Shown here one piece after another: positions 21,824 to 34,000 of a stretch of DNA of 64,000 bases. This DNA comes from Perkinsus marinus ATCC 50983. Lineage: Eukaryota; Perkinsozoa; Perkinsida; Perkinsidae. How positions within the stretch are numbered: position 1 is the stretch's first letter; every line of letters begins with the position of its first letter. The position numbers were made by a program, and so were the translations under genes. The stretch covers positions 23,804 to 87,803 of the forward strand of contig NW_003211731.1 of assembly GCF_000006405.1 (NCBI RefSeq), written 5' to 3'. Below the pieces are notes generated by a model. That model did not search any database, was not told where the DNA came from, and saw only the letters and a list, made by a program, of their open reading frames with translations.

Positions 21824-23860
21824 TTTTTTCCCAATCATTCTTCCAATGCAAATATGTTATATTATCACCATCTGTATCCTTGTTATGCTACCTGGGATAG
21901 TTTTTTGTTCGCGTTATAAAGATATAGACTGAAGCCATTCTCCAACAAATCCATTTCGCGTTGCGTCTTGCTCAATTGTTATCATTCAGATGCCGAGGAG
22001 GAATGTTACAGCGAAATGCTGTGCTTCTCTTGTAAATGGGACCCCAGCTCTGATCCACGGTGTCTATACAAACGATTTGCGTTGAGCTTGCTTTTCTCGC
22101 CATTCTCGCCTTTCATCTGTTGTTATTTCTCGTGCAGTTAGTACGTGTGGTATACCCGATATAGTTTGCCAGTTGTAGCTATAGTGTCCGGTATATACTA
22201 TAGACCGTACACTTGACACTACATACTACATAGTGTTAGGTTTTTTGTGAGTTGGTTGCTAGTCCACATTAGCTGAGATTGTGTGAATCACACCGTGTGA
22301 TTTCACGTGGACAATGTGCGGTCCAGCGTAGAGTACGGAGTCCTGTTAACGTGTGGCCATGCTACACTGTTAGTATGATATCATCTCGTTACGGATCCAC
22401 ACGTGTTATGGCTGTTGTACTACACAGCCATAGCTATGTAGCGGTGGACTTTCCGAGATATATAGCTTCGCGTTCTACCATTCCGGCCACTAAATCATTG
22501 GCTCCCCTCCAGTGACCATTAAACACCACATTATACAACAGTAAATATGGTATAAATACAACCGCTTGTAGATTATTAACTAGATAGACTGCAGGTAGAA
22601 AGTGATTATCCCAATTCCCAGAGCCTCATCGAAATTCAATCGCTGTGATTTGGGGCATTACCGTAGTAATGTCCGATATGAAAGGCGTGAAGCCGGCTGG
22701 AGCCTCCTCGATTTCGGTGGAGCCTTTGTCAGAACGAGGGTGGAACGACCCTGCCGCAGTCACAGCAACCATCGTACGTCGGTTCGAGCGAGCCTAACTC
22801 AGACAGGCTGGCGTACGATAATATGTGCGGTCACTGCGGTACTCGCACGACGCTCGTCACTTCTGAACGGTCCCCTCGGACGGGAGAACAGCCTCGTTTT
22901 GATGGTAGCGTGAACGACCTGTCACTATCGCTCGCTCCCGAGCTCTAGCAACAAACCTGCAGGAGAAATAACCCGCTGATCGAACGAACTGTGGCCTGTC
23001 GCCTCAGGCTTCGCGTATTGCATCAGCTTCACAGCATCCGGAACCATGTCGCCCTGCTTCTCAATGTGTCGTGCAGCAGCAGCTATTTGCAGTAATACTG
23101 CAAATAGTTACTATAATAACTATAATAAGCATAGTTTGCGCTCACCTCGAAGCTCAACACTCGAGGGCCTCGAGTCGAGGCTCGAGTCGGAGACCGTTCC
23201 TGTATCACCGATGCGTAGCTTCCACACTGTAGCACAGTTCCACCCTCCTCAGACTCCTTATTCGAAGCTAAGGATTCTTGTGCAACCCAACATCGCTTTC
23301 TCTGCTAAGACTCGTATCCATATTGGGTATAGTGACGGTATAGAGTCTATCAAATAGACCGAAGATTATGATCCGAAAGAAAACCCCCTGAAGTACGTGA
23401 GATACGACTGAATGAAGTGTATCGAGCTCCAAAAATACGGACTTTTCAGTATACGTCACAGATCAGAATCGAATATCGGACGGGTCACAGACATATCTTG
23501 TAATCTCATGCGTTCTTTGCTACTTCCCAGGAAGTCTGACGAAAGTATAACAGAGAAAAGAGTAGACCAGATTAACCAGAAATGCTCGTCTGATGAGTGA
23601 CAAACAGATGAGAGGCGTCAAGCCTTGAAGAATTATCACACACACATACTGTGTGACGATCATCAGTTCCCGAGTTGACTCCCATCCGAAGTTCAACAGA
23701 GGCGCAGAGAGCTCATGAAAAGTGTGAGGACACAGCTAATGCCTAAAGATCGCAAGTAAGATTAATGATGCAAAATTAACCATTATGAGTTCCTTACACC
23801 CAATAGATGAATAGGTCCCGTTCAACGGGAATGTAAGGGTCACGTATCTCAGATAGGAGG

Positions 23861-24010
23861 TCATCTGCAGACGCACCCAGTTCCAATGCGGTAATAGCAG
23901 TTATCCGGACAGTTAGTGCAGTATCTGCGATCCTCACAATCGTTACAGCCGCCCACACCAGCCTGCAGCATGTAAGCCACGGCCGCCGCAATGACAAGTG
24001 CGATGTGCAT
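23861..24010 (-). CDS. secreted seven-cysteine peptide, copy A
   Basis: 49 codons plus TGA. Residues 1-20 (MHIALVIAAAVAYMLQAGVG) look like a signal peptide. The predicted mature part has Cys at 22, 25, 31, 34, 38, 46 and 48, with blocks CNDCEDRRYC, TNCPDNC and GCVC. A good acceptor (CTGCGGTTTCAG) lies 21 nt upstream of the ATG, so a 5' untranslated or coding exon may precede it. All seven Cys are kept in copies A, C and D, while other positions vary, which argues that the peptide is real. Family and role unknown; an odd cysteine number would allow dimers. Confidence 0.55.
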   Translation of the reverse strand: MHIALVIAAAVAYMLQAGVGGCNDCEDRRYCTNCPDNCYYRIGTGCVCR

Positions 24011-24231
24011 TAAGATGACAGGGAACAACTGAAACCGCAGACGGTGAGATACTCTATGCCACAGGGCCTGTTGACGGATCCACTCAAATTAAATATAAAC
24101 TCCCAAGATTAATGTGGTACGTATACTATTGTGCAGCTCGACACCCGTAGCCGATGTGACGTAGAAAACTTATAACTCTCGAAGAGTTACCCTGTGTTTA
24201 GCGACTGAGAAGTCGATCGATTCGCTTGGCC

Positions 24232-24300
24232 TGCACACGTGGATCCGCATAGACGACGTCTATGCTCCGATTCACGTGTGCAGTCGTCTATTAGACGACT
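24232..24300. repeat. large nested hairpin, copy A
   Basis: Outer arms TGCACACGTG/CACGTGTGCA enclose inner arms GCATAGACG/CGTCTATGC; a second small stem GTCGTCTA/TAGACGAC follows at once. Repeated in the other units at 27,141, 30,212 and 33,252 with few changes. Close by, CACGGTGTG/CACACCGTG runs (24,535-24,590) form another stem. Confidence 0.8.
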
Positions 24301-26723
24301 CGTTTGATCAATCTGAAGCCTCTAGAAGCTCGGGTAGTTGAGTCGAAATAACCCACCATACACGCACGTACAACAAGAAAGTGCCTACTGTTGTTGCTGA
24401 ATATGCTCCGCTTGCTTCGCTTGCTCCGCAATTGCTTTGTGCGAATTATGGTCCGTGCATGCTCGAGGTTCAACAGTTGTTCTCGTGCAAGTGCAGGGAG
24501 GCGACTGTGCGCCAGAGCGCCCCCAGCTATGATCCACGGTGTGTAATACACACCGTGTATCACACCGTGATACACACTGTGTATACACCGTGAAATATCC
24601 CACTCCTGGGCGCCTGGGTCTAGTGGGCTGGAAGACAGAAGGTGTCGATGACTTTCAGCGCTCGAAGCATCGAGTTAGTCCGACGAGCGCCTCTGCTGGC
24701 GCCGCGAAGGTTGCGGTACGGCGGGCGCGTGCCGGCGATGCGAGCCCGCGCACGGTCGACCAACCGATGCTTGCTCCCGGGAGTGGCGGGCTGGGTTGAA
24801 AGAAATCATACACGGCATACGCCGTCTGATTTTTCACCAATCATTCTTCCAATGCAAATATGTTATATTACCCCCATCTGGATGTTTGTTATGCCATTTA
24901 GGGTAGTTTTTTTGTTTGCGTTATACAGATATAGACTGAAGCCATTCTCCAACAAATGCATTTTGGGTTGCGTCTCGGTCAATTGGTATCCTTCAGATGC
25001 CAAGGAGGAATGTTACAGCAAAATGCTGTGCTTCTCCTGTAAATGGGTCCCCCAGCTCTGATCCACGGTGTTAATACAAATTATTTGCGTTGAGCTTGCT
25101 TTTCTCGTCATTCTCGCCTTTCATCTGTTGTTATTTCTCTCTCAGTTAGTACGTGTGGTATACCCGATATAGTTTGCCAGTTGTAGCTATAGTGTCCGGT
25201 ATATACTATAGACCGTACACTTGACACTATATACTATATAGTGTTAGGTTTTTTGTGAGCTGGTTGCTAGTCCACATTAGCTGAAGTTGTGTGAATCACA
25301 CCGTGTGATTTTACGTGGGCAATGTGCGGTCCAGCGTAGAGTACGGAGTCCTGTTAACGTGTGGCCATGCTACACTGTTAGTATGATATCATCTCGTTAC
25401 GGATCCACACGTGTTATGGCTGTTGTACTACACAGCCATAGCTATGTAGCGGTGGACTTTCCGAGATATATAGCTTCGCGTTCCACCATTCCGGCCACTA
25501 AATCATTGGCTCCCCTCCAGTGACCATAAAACACCACATTATACAACAGTAAATATGGTATAAATACAACCGCTTGTAGATTATTAACTAGATAGACTGC
25601 AGGTAGAAAGTGATTATCCCAATTTCCAGACAGCAGTAATGTCCGATATGAAAGGCGTGAGGCCGACTGGAATCTCCTCGATTTCAGTGGAGCCTTCGTC
25701 AGAACGAGGGTGGAGCGACCCTGCCGCAGTCACAGCAACCATCGTACGTCGGTTCGACCGAGCCTAACTCAGACAGGCTGGCGAACGATAATATGTGCGG
25801 TCACTGCGGTACTCACACGACGCTCGTCACTTCTGAACGGTCCTCTCGGACGGGAGAACAGCCTCGTTTTGATGGTAGCGTGAACGACCTGTCACTATCG
25901 CTCGCTCCCGAGCTCTAGCAACAAACCTGCAGGAGAAATAACCCGCTGATCGAACGAACTGTGGCCTGTCGCCTCAGGCTTCGCGTATTGCATCAGCTTT
26001 ACAGCATCCGGAACCATGTCGCCCTGCTTCTCAATGTGTCGTGCAGCAGCTATTTGCAGTAATACTGCAAATAGTTACTATAATAACTATAATAAGCATA
26101 GTTTGCCCTCCTCAGACTCCTTATTCGAAGCTAAGGATTCTTGTGCAACCCAACATCGCTTTCTCTGCTAAGACTCGTATCCATATTGGGTATAGTGACG
26201 GTATAGAGTCTATCAAATAGACCGAAGATTATGATCCGAAAGAAAACCCCCTAAAGTACGTGAGATACGACTGAATGAAGTGTATCGAGCTCCAAAAATA
26301 CGGACTTTTCAGTATACGTCACAGATCAGAATCGAATATCGGACGGGTCACAGACATATCTTGTAATCTCATGCGTTCTTTGCTACTTCCCAGGAAGTCT
26401 GACGAAAGTATAACAGAGAAAAGAGTAGACCAGATTAACCAGAAATGCTCGTCTGATGAGTGACAAACAGATGAGAGGCGTCAAGCCTTGAAGAATTATC
26501 ACACACACATACTGTGTGGCAATCATCAGTTCCCGAGTTGACTCCCATCCGAAGTTCAACAGAGGCGCAGAGAGCTCATGAAAAGTGTGAGGACACAGCT
26601 AATGCCTAAAGATCGCAAGTAAGATTAATGATGCAAAATTAACCATTATGAGTTCCTTACACCCAATAGATGAATAGGTCCCGTTCAACGGGAATGTAAG
26701 GGTCACGTATCTCAGATAGGAGG

Positions 26724-26872
26724 TCATCTGCAGACGCACCCAGTTCCAATGCGGTAATAGCAGTTATCCGGACAGTTAGTGCAGTATCTGCGATCCTCAC
26801 AATCGTTACAGCCGCCCACACCAGCCTGCAGCATGTAAGCCACGGCCGCCGCATGACAAGTGCGATGTGCAT
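26724..26872 (-). pseudogene. cysteine-rich peptide, copy B, beside an assembly gap
   Basis: Same locus in unit B, but the interval is one base shorter than in A, C and D and so reads out of frame near its start. The change is within 30 bp of the run of N, so a consensus error is as likely as a real loss. Confidence 0.5.
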
Positions 26873-26972
26873 NNNNNNNNNNNNNNNNNNNNNNNNNNNN
26901 NNNNNNNNNNNNNNNNNNNNNNNNNNNNNNNNNNNNNNNNNNNNNNNNNNNNNNNNNNNNNNNNNNNNNNNN
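26873..26972. other. assembly gap (100 N)
   Basis: Exactly 100 N, the usual placeholder for a gap of unknown size, in repeat unit B. The other units have about 65 bp at this place. Confidence 0.99.
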
Positions 26973-28555
26973 CCTGTTGACGGATCCACTCGAAATTAAA
27001 ATATAACTCCCCCAGATTTAATGTGGTACGTATACTATTATGCAGCTCGACACCCGTAGCCGATGTGACGTAGAAAACTTATAACTCTCGAAGAGTTACC
27101 CTGTGTTTAGCGACTGAGAAGTCGATCGATTCGCTTGGCCTGCACACGTGGATCCGCATAGACGACGTCTATGCTCCGATTCACGTGTGCAGTCGTCTAT
27201 TAGACGACTCGTTTGATCAATCTGAAGCCTCTAGAAGCTCGGATAGTTGAGTCGAAATAACCCACCATACACGCACGTACAACAAGAAAGTGCCTACTGT
27301 TGTTGCTGAATATGCTCCGCTTGCTTCGCTTGCTCCGCAATTGCTTTGTGCGAATTATGGTCCGTGCATGCTCGAGGTTCAACAGTTGTTCTCGTGCAAG
27401 TGCAGGGAGGCGACTGTGCGCCAGAGCGCCCCCAGCTATGATCCACGGTGTGTAATACACACCGTGTATCACACCGTGATACACACTGTGTATACACCGT
27501 GAAATATCCCACTCCTGGGCGCCTGGGTCTAGTGGGCTGGAAGACAGAAGGTGTCGATGACTTTCAGCGCTCGAAGCATCGAGTTAGTCCGACGAGCGCC
27601 TCTGCTGGCGCCGCGAAGGTTGCGGTACGGCGGGCGCGTGCCGGCGATGCGAGCCCGCGCACGGTCGACCAACCGATGCTTGCTCCCGGGAGTGGCGGGC
27701 TGGGTTGAAAGAAATCATACACGGCATACGCCGTCTGATTTTTCACCAATCATTCTTCCAATGCAAATATGTTATATTACCCCCATCTGGATCTTTGTTA
27801 TGCCATTTAGGGTAGTTTTTTTTGTTTGCGTTATACAGATATAGACTGAAGCCATTCTCCAACAAATGCATTTTGGGTTGCGTCTCGTTCAATTGGTATC
27901 CTTCAGATGCCAAGGAGGAATGTTACAGCAAAATGCTGTGCTTCTCCTGTAAATGGGTCCCCCAGCTCTGATCCACGGTGTCCATACAAATTATTTGCGT
28001 TGAGCTTGCTTTTCTCGTCATTCTCGCCTTTCATCTGTTGTTATTTCTCTCTCAGTTAGTACGTGTGGTATACCCGATATAGTTTGCCAGTTGTAGCTAT
28101 AGTGTCCGGTATATACTATAGACCGTACACTTGACACTATATACTATATAGTGTTAGGTTTTTTGTGAGTTGGTTGCTAGTCCACATTAGCTGAAATTGT
28201 GTGAATCACACCGTGTGATTTCACGTGGGCAATGTGCGGTCCAGCGTAGAGTACGGAGTCCTGTTAACGTGTGGCCATGCTACACTGTTAGTATGATATC
28301 ATCTCGTTACGGATCCACACGTGTTATGGCTGTTGTAATACACAGCCATAGCTATGTAGCGGTGGACTTTCCGAGATATATAGCTTCGCGTTCCACCATC
28401 TCGGCCACTAAATCATTGGCTCCTCTCCAGTGACCATTAAACACCACATTATACAACAGTAAATATGGCATAAATACAACCGCTTGTAGATTATTAACTA
28501 GATAGACTGCAGGTAGGAAGTGATTATCCCAATTCCCAGAGCCTCATCGAAATTC

Positions 28556-28779
28556 CTCGGCCGCGATTCCCGCAACCCGAGATAGCTCCCGTGATTCAAT
28601 CACGTGAGCAATTTGTTCGCGACATCGACGAGTTCCGCGCCGACAGCAGTAATGTCCGATATGAAAGGCGTGAGGCCGGCTGGAGCCTCCTCGATTTCGT
28701 GAAACCTTTGTCAGAAGAAGGGTGGAAGGACCCTGCAGCAGACACAGCAACCGTCGTACGTCGGGTCGAGCGATCCTAG
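28556..28779 (+). pseudogene. decaying exon-like stretch in unit C
   Basis: In unit C about 70 codons stay open and read like protein (SREQFVRDIDEFRADSSNV, then LLDFVKPLSEEGWKDPAAD). In units A, B and D a one-base difference in the middle moves the frame. This looks like a fragment of a gene copied with the unit and no longer kept under selection. Family unknown. It could instead be one exon of a gene that is only functional in one unit. Confidence 0.3.
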
Positions 28780-29826
28780 AGAGGCTGTCATACGATAATA
28801 TGTGCGGTCACTGGGGTATTCACACGACGCTCGTCACTTCTGAACGGTCCCCTCAGACGGGAGAACAGCCTCGTTTCGATGGTAGCGTGGACGACCTGTC
28901 ACCATCGCTCACTCCCGACTCGGGAGTCCCGAGCTGTAGAAACAAATCTCCAGCCGAAATAACCCGCTGATCGAACGAACTGTGGCCTGTCGCCTCAGGC
29001 TCCGCGTCTTGCATCAGCTCTACAGCATCCGGAACCATGTCGCCCTGCTTCTCAATGTGTCGTGCAGCAGCAGCTATTTGCAGTATAATGAGCATAATTT
29101 GCGCTCACCTCGAGTTGGCTCAACACTCGAGGGCCTCGAGTCGAGGCTCGAGTCGGAGACCGTTCCTGTATCACCGATGCGTAGCTTCCACACTGTAGCA
29201 CAGTTTCACCCTCCTCAGACTCCTTATTCGAAGCTAAGGATTCTTGTGCAACCCAACATCGCTTTCGCTGCTAAGACTCGTATCCATATTGGGTATAGTG
29301 ACGGAATAGAGTCTATCAAATAGACCGAAGATTATGATCCGAATGAATACTCCCTGAAGTCCGTGAGATACGACTGAATGGAGTGTATTGAGCTCCAAAA
29401 ATACGGACTTTTCAGTATACGTCACAGATCAGAATCGAATATCGGACGGGTCACAGACATATCTTGTAATCTCATGCGTTCTTTGCTACTTCCCAGAAAG
29501 TCTGATGGAAGTATAACAGAGAGAAGAGTAGACCAGATTAACCAGAAATGCTCGTCTGATGAGTGACAAACAGATGAGAGGCGTCAAGCCTTGAAGAATT
29601 ATCACACACACATACTGTGTGGCGATCATCAGTTCCCGAGTTGACTCCCATCCGAAGTTCAACAGAGGCGCAGAGAGCTCATGAAAAGTGTGAGGACACA
29701 GCTAATGCCTAAAGATCGCAAGTAAGATTAATGATGCAAAATTAACCATTATGAGTTCCTTACACCCAATAGATGAATAGGTCCCGTTCAACGGGAATGT
29801 AAGGGTCACGTATCTCAGATAGGAGG

Positions 29827-29976
29827 TCATCTGCAGACGCACCCAGTTCCAATGCGGTAATAGCAGTTATCCGGACAGTTAGTGCAGTATCTGCGATCCT
29901 CACAATCGTTACAGCCGCCCACACCACTCTGCAGCATGTAAGTCACAGCCGCCGCAATGACAAGTGCGATGCGCAT
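29827..29976 (-). CDS. secreted seven-cysteine peptide, copy C
   Basis: 49 codons plus TGA; begins MRIALVIAAAVTYMLQSGVG. The Cys-rich part is identical to copy A. Changes against A are confined to the signal region (H2R, A12T, A17S). Confidence 0.55.
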   Translation of the reverse strand: MRIALVIAAAVTYMLQSGVGGCNDCEDRRYCTNCPDNCYYRIGTGCVCR

Positions 29977-32227
29977 CAATAGGACAGGGAGCAACTGAAA
30001 CCGCAGACGGTGAGATACTCTATGCCACAGGGCCTGTTGACGGATCCACTCGAATTAAATATAAACTCCCAAGATTAATGTGGTACGTATACTATTATGC
30101 AGCTCGACACCCGTAGCCGATGTGACGTAGAAAACTTATAACTCTCGAAGAGTTACCCTGTGACACAGGGCCTGTGTTTAGCGACTGAGAAGTCGATCGA
30201 TTCGCTTGGCCTGCACACGTGAATCCGCATAGGCGACGTCTATGCTCCGATTCACGTGTGCAGTCGTCTATTAGACGACTCGTTTGATCAATCTGAAGCC
30301 TCTAGAAGCTCGGGTAGTTGAGTCGAAATAACCCACCATACACGCACGTACAACAAGAAAGTACCTACTGTTGTTGCTGAATATGCTTCGCTTGCTCCGC
30401 AATTGCTCTGTGCGAATTATGGTCCGTGCATGCTCGAGGTTCAATAGTTGTTCTCGTGCAAGTGCAGGGAGGCGACTGTGCGCCAGAGCGCCCCCAGCTA
30501 TGATCCACGGTGTGTAATACACACCGTGATACACACTGTGTATACACCGTGAAATATCCCACTCCTGGGCGCCTGGGTCTAGTGGGCTGGAAGACAGAAG
30601 GTGTCGATGACTTTCAGCGCTCGAAGCATCGACTTAGTCCGACGAGCGCCTCTGCTGGCGCCGCGAAGGTTGCGGTACGGCGGGCGCGTGCCGGCGATGC
30701 GAGCCCGCGCACGGTCGACCAACCGATGCTTGCTCCCGGGAGTGGCGGGCTGGGTTGAAAGAAATCATACACGGCATACGCCGTCTGATTTTTCACCAAT
30801 CATTCTTCCAATGCAAATATGTTATATTACCCCCATCTGGATCTTTGTTATGCCATTTAGGGTAGTTTTTTGTTTGCGTTATACAGATATAGACTGAAGC
30901 CATTCTCCAACAAATGCATTTTGGGTTGCGTCTCGTTCAATTGGTATCCTTCAGATGCCAAGGAGGGACGTTGCAGCGAAATGCTGTGCTTCTCCTGTAA
31001 ATGGGTTCCCCAGCTCTGATCCACGGTGTCTATACAAACGATTTGCGTTGAGCTTGCTTTTCTCGCCATTCTCGCCTTTCATCTGTTGTTATTTCTCGTG
31101 CAGTTAGTACGTGTGGTATACCCGATATGGTTTGGCAGTTGTAGCTATAGTGTCCGGTATATACTATAGACCGTACACTTGACACTACATACTACATAGT
31201 GTTAGGTTTTTTGTGAGTTGGTTGCTAGTCCACATTAGCTGAAATCGTGTGAATCACACCGTGTGATTTCACGTGGACAATGTGCGGTCCAGCGTAGAGT
31301 ACGGAGTCCTGTTAACGTGCGACCATGCTACCATGTTAGTATGATATCATCTCGTTACGGATCCACACGTGTTATGGCTGTTGTACTACACAGCCATAGC
31401 TATGTAGCGTTGGACTTTCCGAGATATATAGCTTCGCGTTCCACCATCTCGGCCACTAAATCATTGGCTCCTCTCCAGTGACCATTAAACACCACATTAT
31501 ACAACAGTAAATATGGTATAAATACAACCGCTTGTAGATTATTAACTAGATAGACTGCAGGTAGAAAGTGATTATCCCAATTCCCAGAGCCTCATCGAAA
31601 TTCCTCGGCCGCAATTCCCACAACCCGAGATAGCTCCCGTGATTCAATCACGTGAACAATTTGTTCGCAACATCGGCGAGTTCTGCGCCGACTGCAGTAA
31701 TGTCCGATATGAAAGGCGTGAGGCCGGCTGGAATCTCCTCGATTTCAGTGGAGCCTTTGTCAGAACGAGGGTGGAACGACCCTGCCGCAGTCACAGCAAC
31801 CATCGTACGTCGGTTCGAGCGAGCCTAACTCAGACAGGCTGGCGTACGATAGTATGTGCGGTCACTGCGGTACTCACACGACGTTTGTCACTTCTGAACG
31901 GTCCCCTCAGACCGGAGAACAGCCTCGTTTCGATGGTAGCGTGGACGACCTGTCACCATCGCTCACTCCCGGCTCGGGAGTCCCGAGCTGTAGCAACAAA
32001 TCTCCAGCCGAAATAACCCGCTGATCGAACGAACTGTGGCCTGTCGCCTCAGGCTCCGCGTCTTGCATCAGCTTTACAGCATCCGGAACCATGTCGCCCT
32101 GCTTCTCAATGTGTCGTGCAGCAGCAGCTATTTGCAGTATAATGAGCATAATTTACGTTCACCTCGAAGCTCAAGACTCGAGGGCCTCGAGTCGAGGCTC
32201 GAGTCGGAGACCGTTCCTGTATCACCG

Positions 32228-32617
32228 ATGCGTAGCTTCCACACTGTAGCACAGTTTCACCCTCCTCAGACTCCTTATTCGAAGCTAAGGATTCTTGTGC
32301 AACCCAACATCGCTTTCTCTGCTAAGACTCGTATCCATATTAGGTATAGTGACGGAATAGAGTCTATCAAATAGACCGAAGATTATGATCCAAACGAATA
32401 CTCCCTGAAGTACGTGAGATACGACTGGATGGAGTGTATCGAGCTCCAAAAATACGGACTTTTCAGTATACGTCACAGATCAGAATCGAATATCGGACGG
32501 GTCACAGACATATCTTGTAATCTCATGCGTTCTTTGCTACTTCCCAGAAAGTCTGACGAAAGTATAACAGAGAGTAGAGTAGACCAGATTAACCAGAAAT
32601 GCTCGTCTGATGAGTGA
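32228..32617 (+). pseudogene. conserved reading stretch in unit D
   Basis: Reads MRSFHTVAQFHPPQTPYSKL and on through IHIRYSDGIESIK to a TAG that is present in all four units; the same frame then continues from TEDYDP to KCSSDE. A second stop seen in A, B and C is a Trp codon in D. The overlapping minus-strand ORF (32,285-32,476) is also open in all units, so coding status is not settled. Confidence 0.25.
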
Positions 32618-32877
32618 CAAACAGATGAGAGGCGTCAAGCCTTGAAGAATTATCACACACACATACTGTGTGGCGATCATCAGTTCTCGAGTTGACTCCC
32701 ATCCGAAGTGCAACAGAGGCGCAGAGAGCTCATGAAAAGTGTGAGGACACAGCTAATGCCTAAAGATCGCAAGTAAGATTAATGATGCAAAATTAACCAT
32801 TATGAGTTCCTTACACCCAATAGATGAACAGGTCCCGTTCAACGGGAATGTGAAGGTCACGTATCTCAGATAGGAGG

Positions 32878-33027
32878 TCATCCGCACACGCACCCAGATC
32901 CAATGCGGTAATAGCAGTTATCCGGACAGTTGGTGCAGTATCTGCGATCCTCACAATCGTTACAACCGCCCATACCAGCCTGCAGCATGTAAGCCACGGC
33001 CGCCGCAATGACAAGTGCGATGCGCAT
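32878..33027 (-). CDS. secreted seven-cysteine peptide, copy D
   Basis: 49 codons plus TGA; begins MRIALVIAAAVAYMLQAGMG. Compared with A it has H2R, V19M, T44S and R49G, and one silent change in the Thr codon of TNCPDNC. All seven Cys are conserved. Confidence 0.55.
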   Translation of the reverse strand: MRIALVIAAAVAYMLQAGMGGCNDCEDRRYCTNCPDNCYYRIGSGCVCG

Positions 33028-34000
33028 CAATAGGACAGGGAGCAACTGAAACCGCAGACGGTGAGATACTGTATGGCACAGGGCCTGTTGACGGATCCAC
33101 TCGAATTAAATATAAACTCCCAAGATTAATGTGGTACGTATACTATTGTGCAGCTCGACACCCGTAGCCGATGTGACGTAGAAAACAGTATAACTCTCGA
33201 AGAGTTACCCTGTGTTTAGCGACTGAGAAGTCGATCGATTCGCTTGGCCTGCATACGTGAATCCGCATAGACGACGTCTATGCTCCGATTCACGTGTGCA
33301 GTCGTCTATTAGACGACTCGTTTGATCAATCTGAAGCCTCTAGAAGCTCGGGTAGTTGAGTCGAAATAACCCACCATACACGCACGTACAACAAGAAAGT
33401 GCCTACTGTTGTTGCTGAATATGCTCCGCTTGCTTCGCTTGCCCCGCAATTGCTTTGTGCGAATTATGGCCCGTGCATGCTTGAGGATTAATAGTTGTTC
33501 TCATGCAAGTGCAGAGAGGCGATTGTGCACCAGAGCGCTCCCAGCTATGATCCACGGTGTGTATACAGCGTTAAATATCCCACTCCTGAGCGCATGGGTC
33601 TAGTGGGCTGGAAGACAGAAGGTGTCGATGACTTTCAGCGCTCGAAGCATCGAGTTAGTCCGACGAGCGCCTCTGCTGGCGCTGCGCACGTTGCGCTCCG
33701 GCGGGCGCGTGCCGGCGACGCGACGCCTCGCACGGTCGACCAACAGATGCTTGCTCCCGAGAGTGGCGGGCTGGGTTGAAAGAAATCATACACGGCATAC
33801 GCCGTCTGGTCCTATAAAGCTGCGGCGATGTTTGCTCAAGCGGGTAGCTTCACGACGGACCCTGGATAAGGGTGGGGGACACACCGCGGATGATATGCAC
33901 GTGTGTGACGGAGACGCACTGTGTGACCGTCACACGGTGACGCGCCCTCCGTATCGGTGTTTAACTTGTGTTAACTAGTTAACCCTTATTACAATGTAGA

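Larger units (their letters stand above)
21815..33799. repeat. four tandem copies of a ~3-kb unit
   Basis: Units A 21,815-24,819, B 24,820-27,728, C 27,729-30,778, D 30,779-33,799. Each starts with CGCCGTCTGA and a TTTTTCNCCAATCATTC tail and ends in GGCATACGCCGTCTG. Unit A begins in the last codons of the phosphatase gene. Copies differ by scattered substitutions and small indels: B lacks about 110 bp near 26,105 and about 100 bp after 25,628 relative to C and D, and contains an assembly gap. A and B are closest to each other in the middle, C and D share insertions near 28,555 and 31,605. The unit holds a minus-strand cysteine-rich peptide ORF, several decayed-looking + strand reading frames and many hairpins. 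Confidence 0.95.

Noticed and set aside
24291-24840. Overlapping ORFs conserved in all four 3-kb units around the hairpins
   Set aside because: Open on both strands because of the hairpin and GC-rich composition; conservation follows from recent duplication, not from coding.
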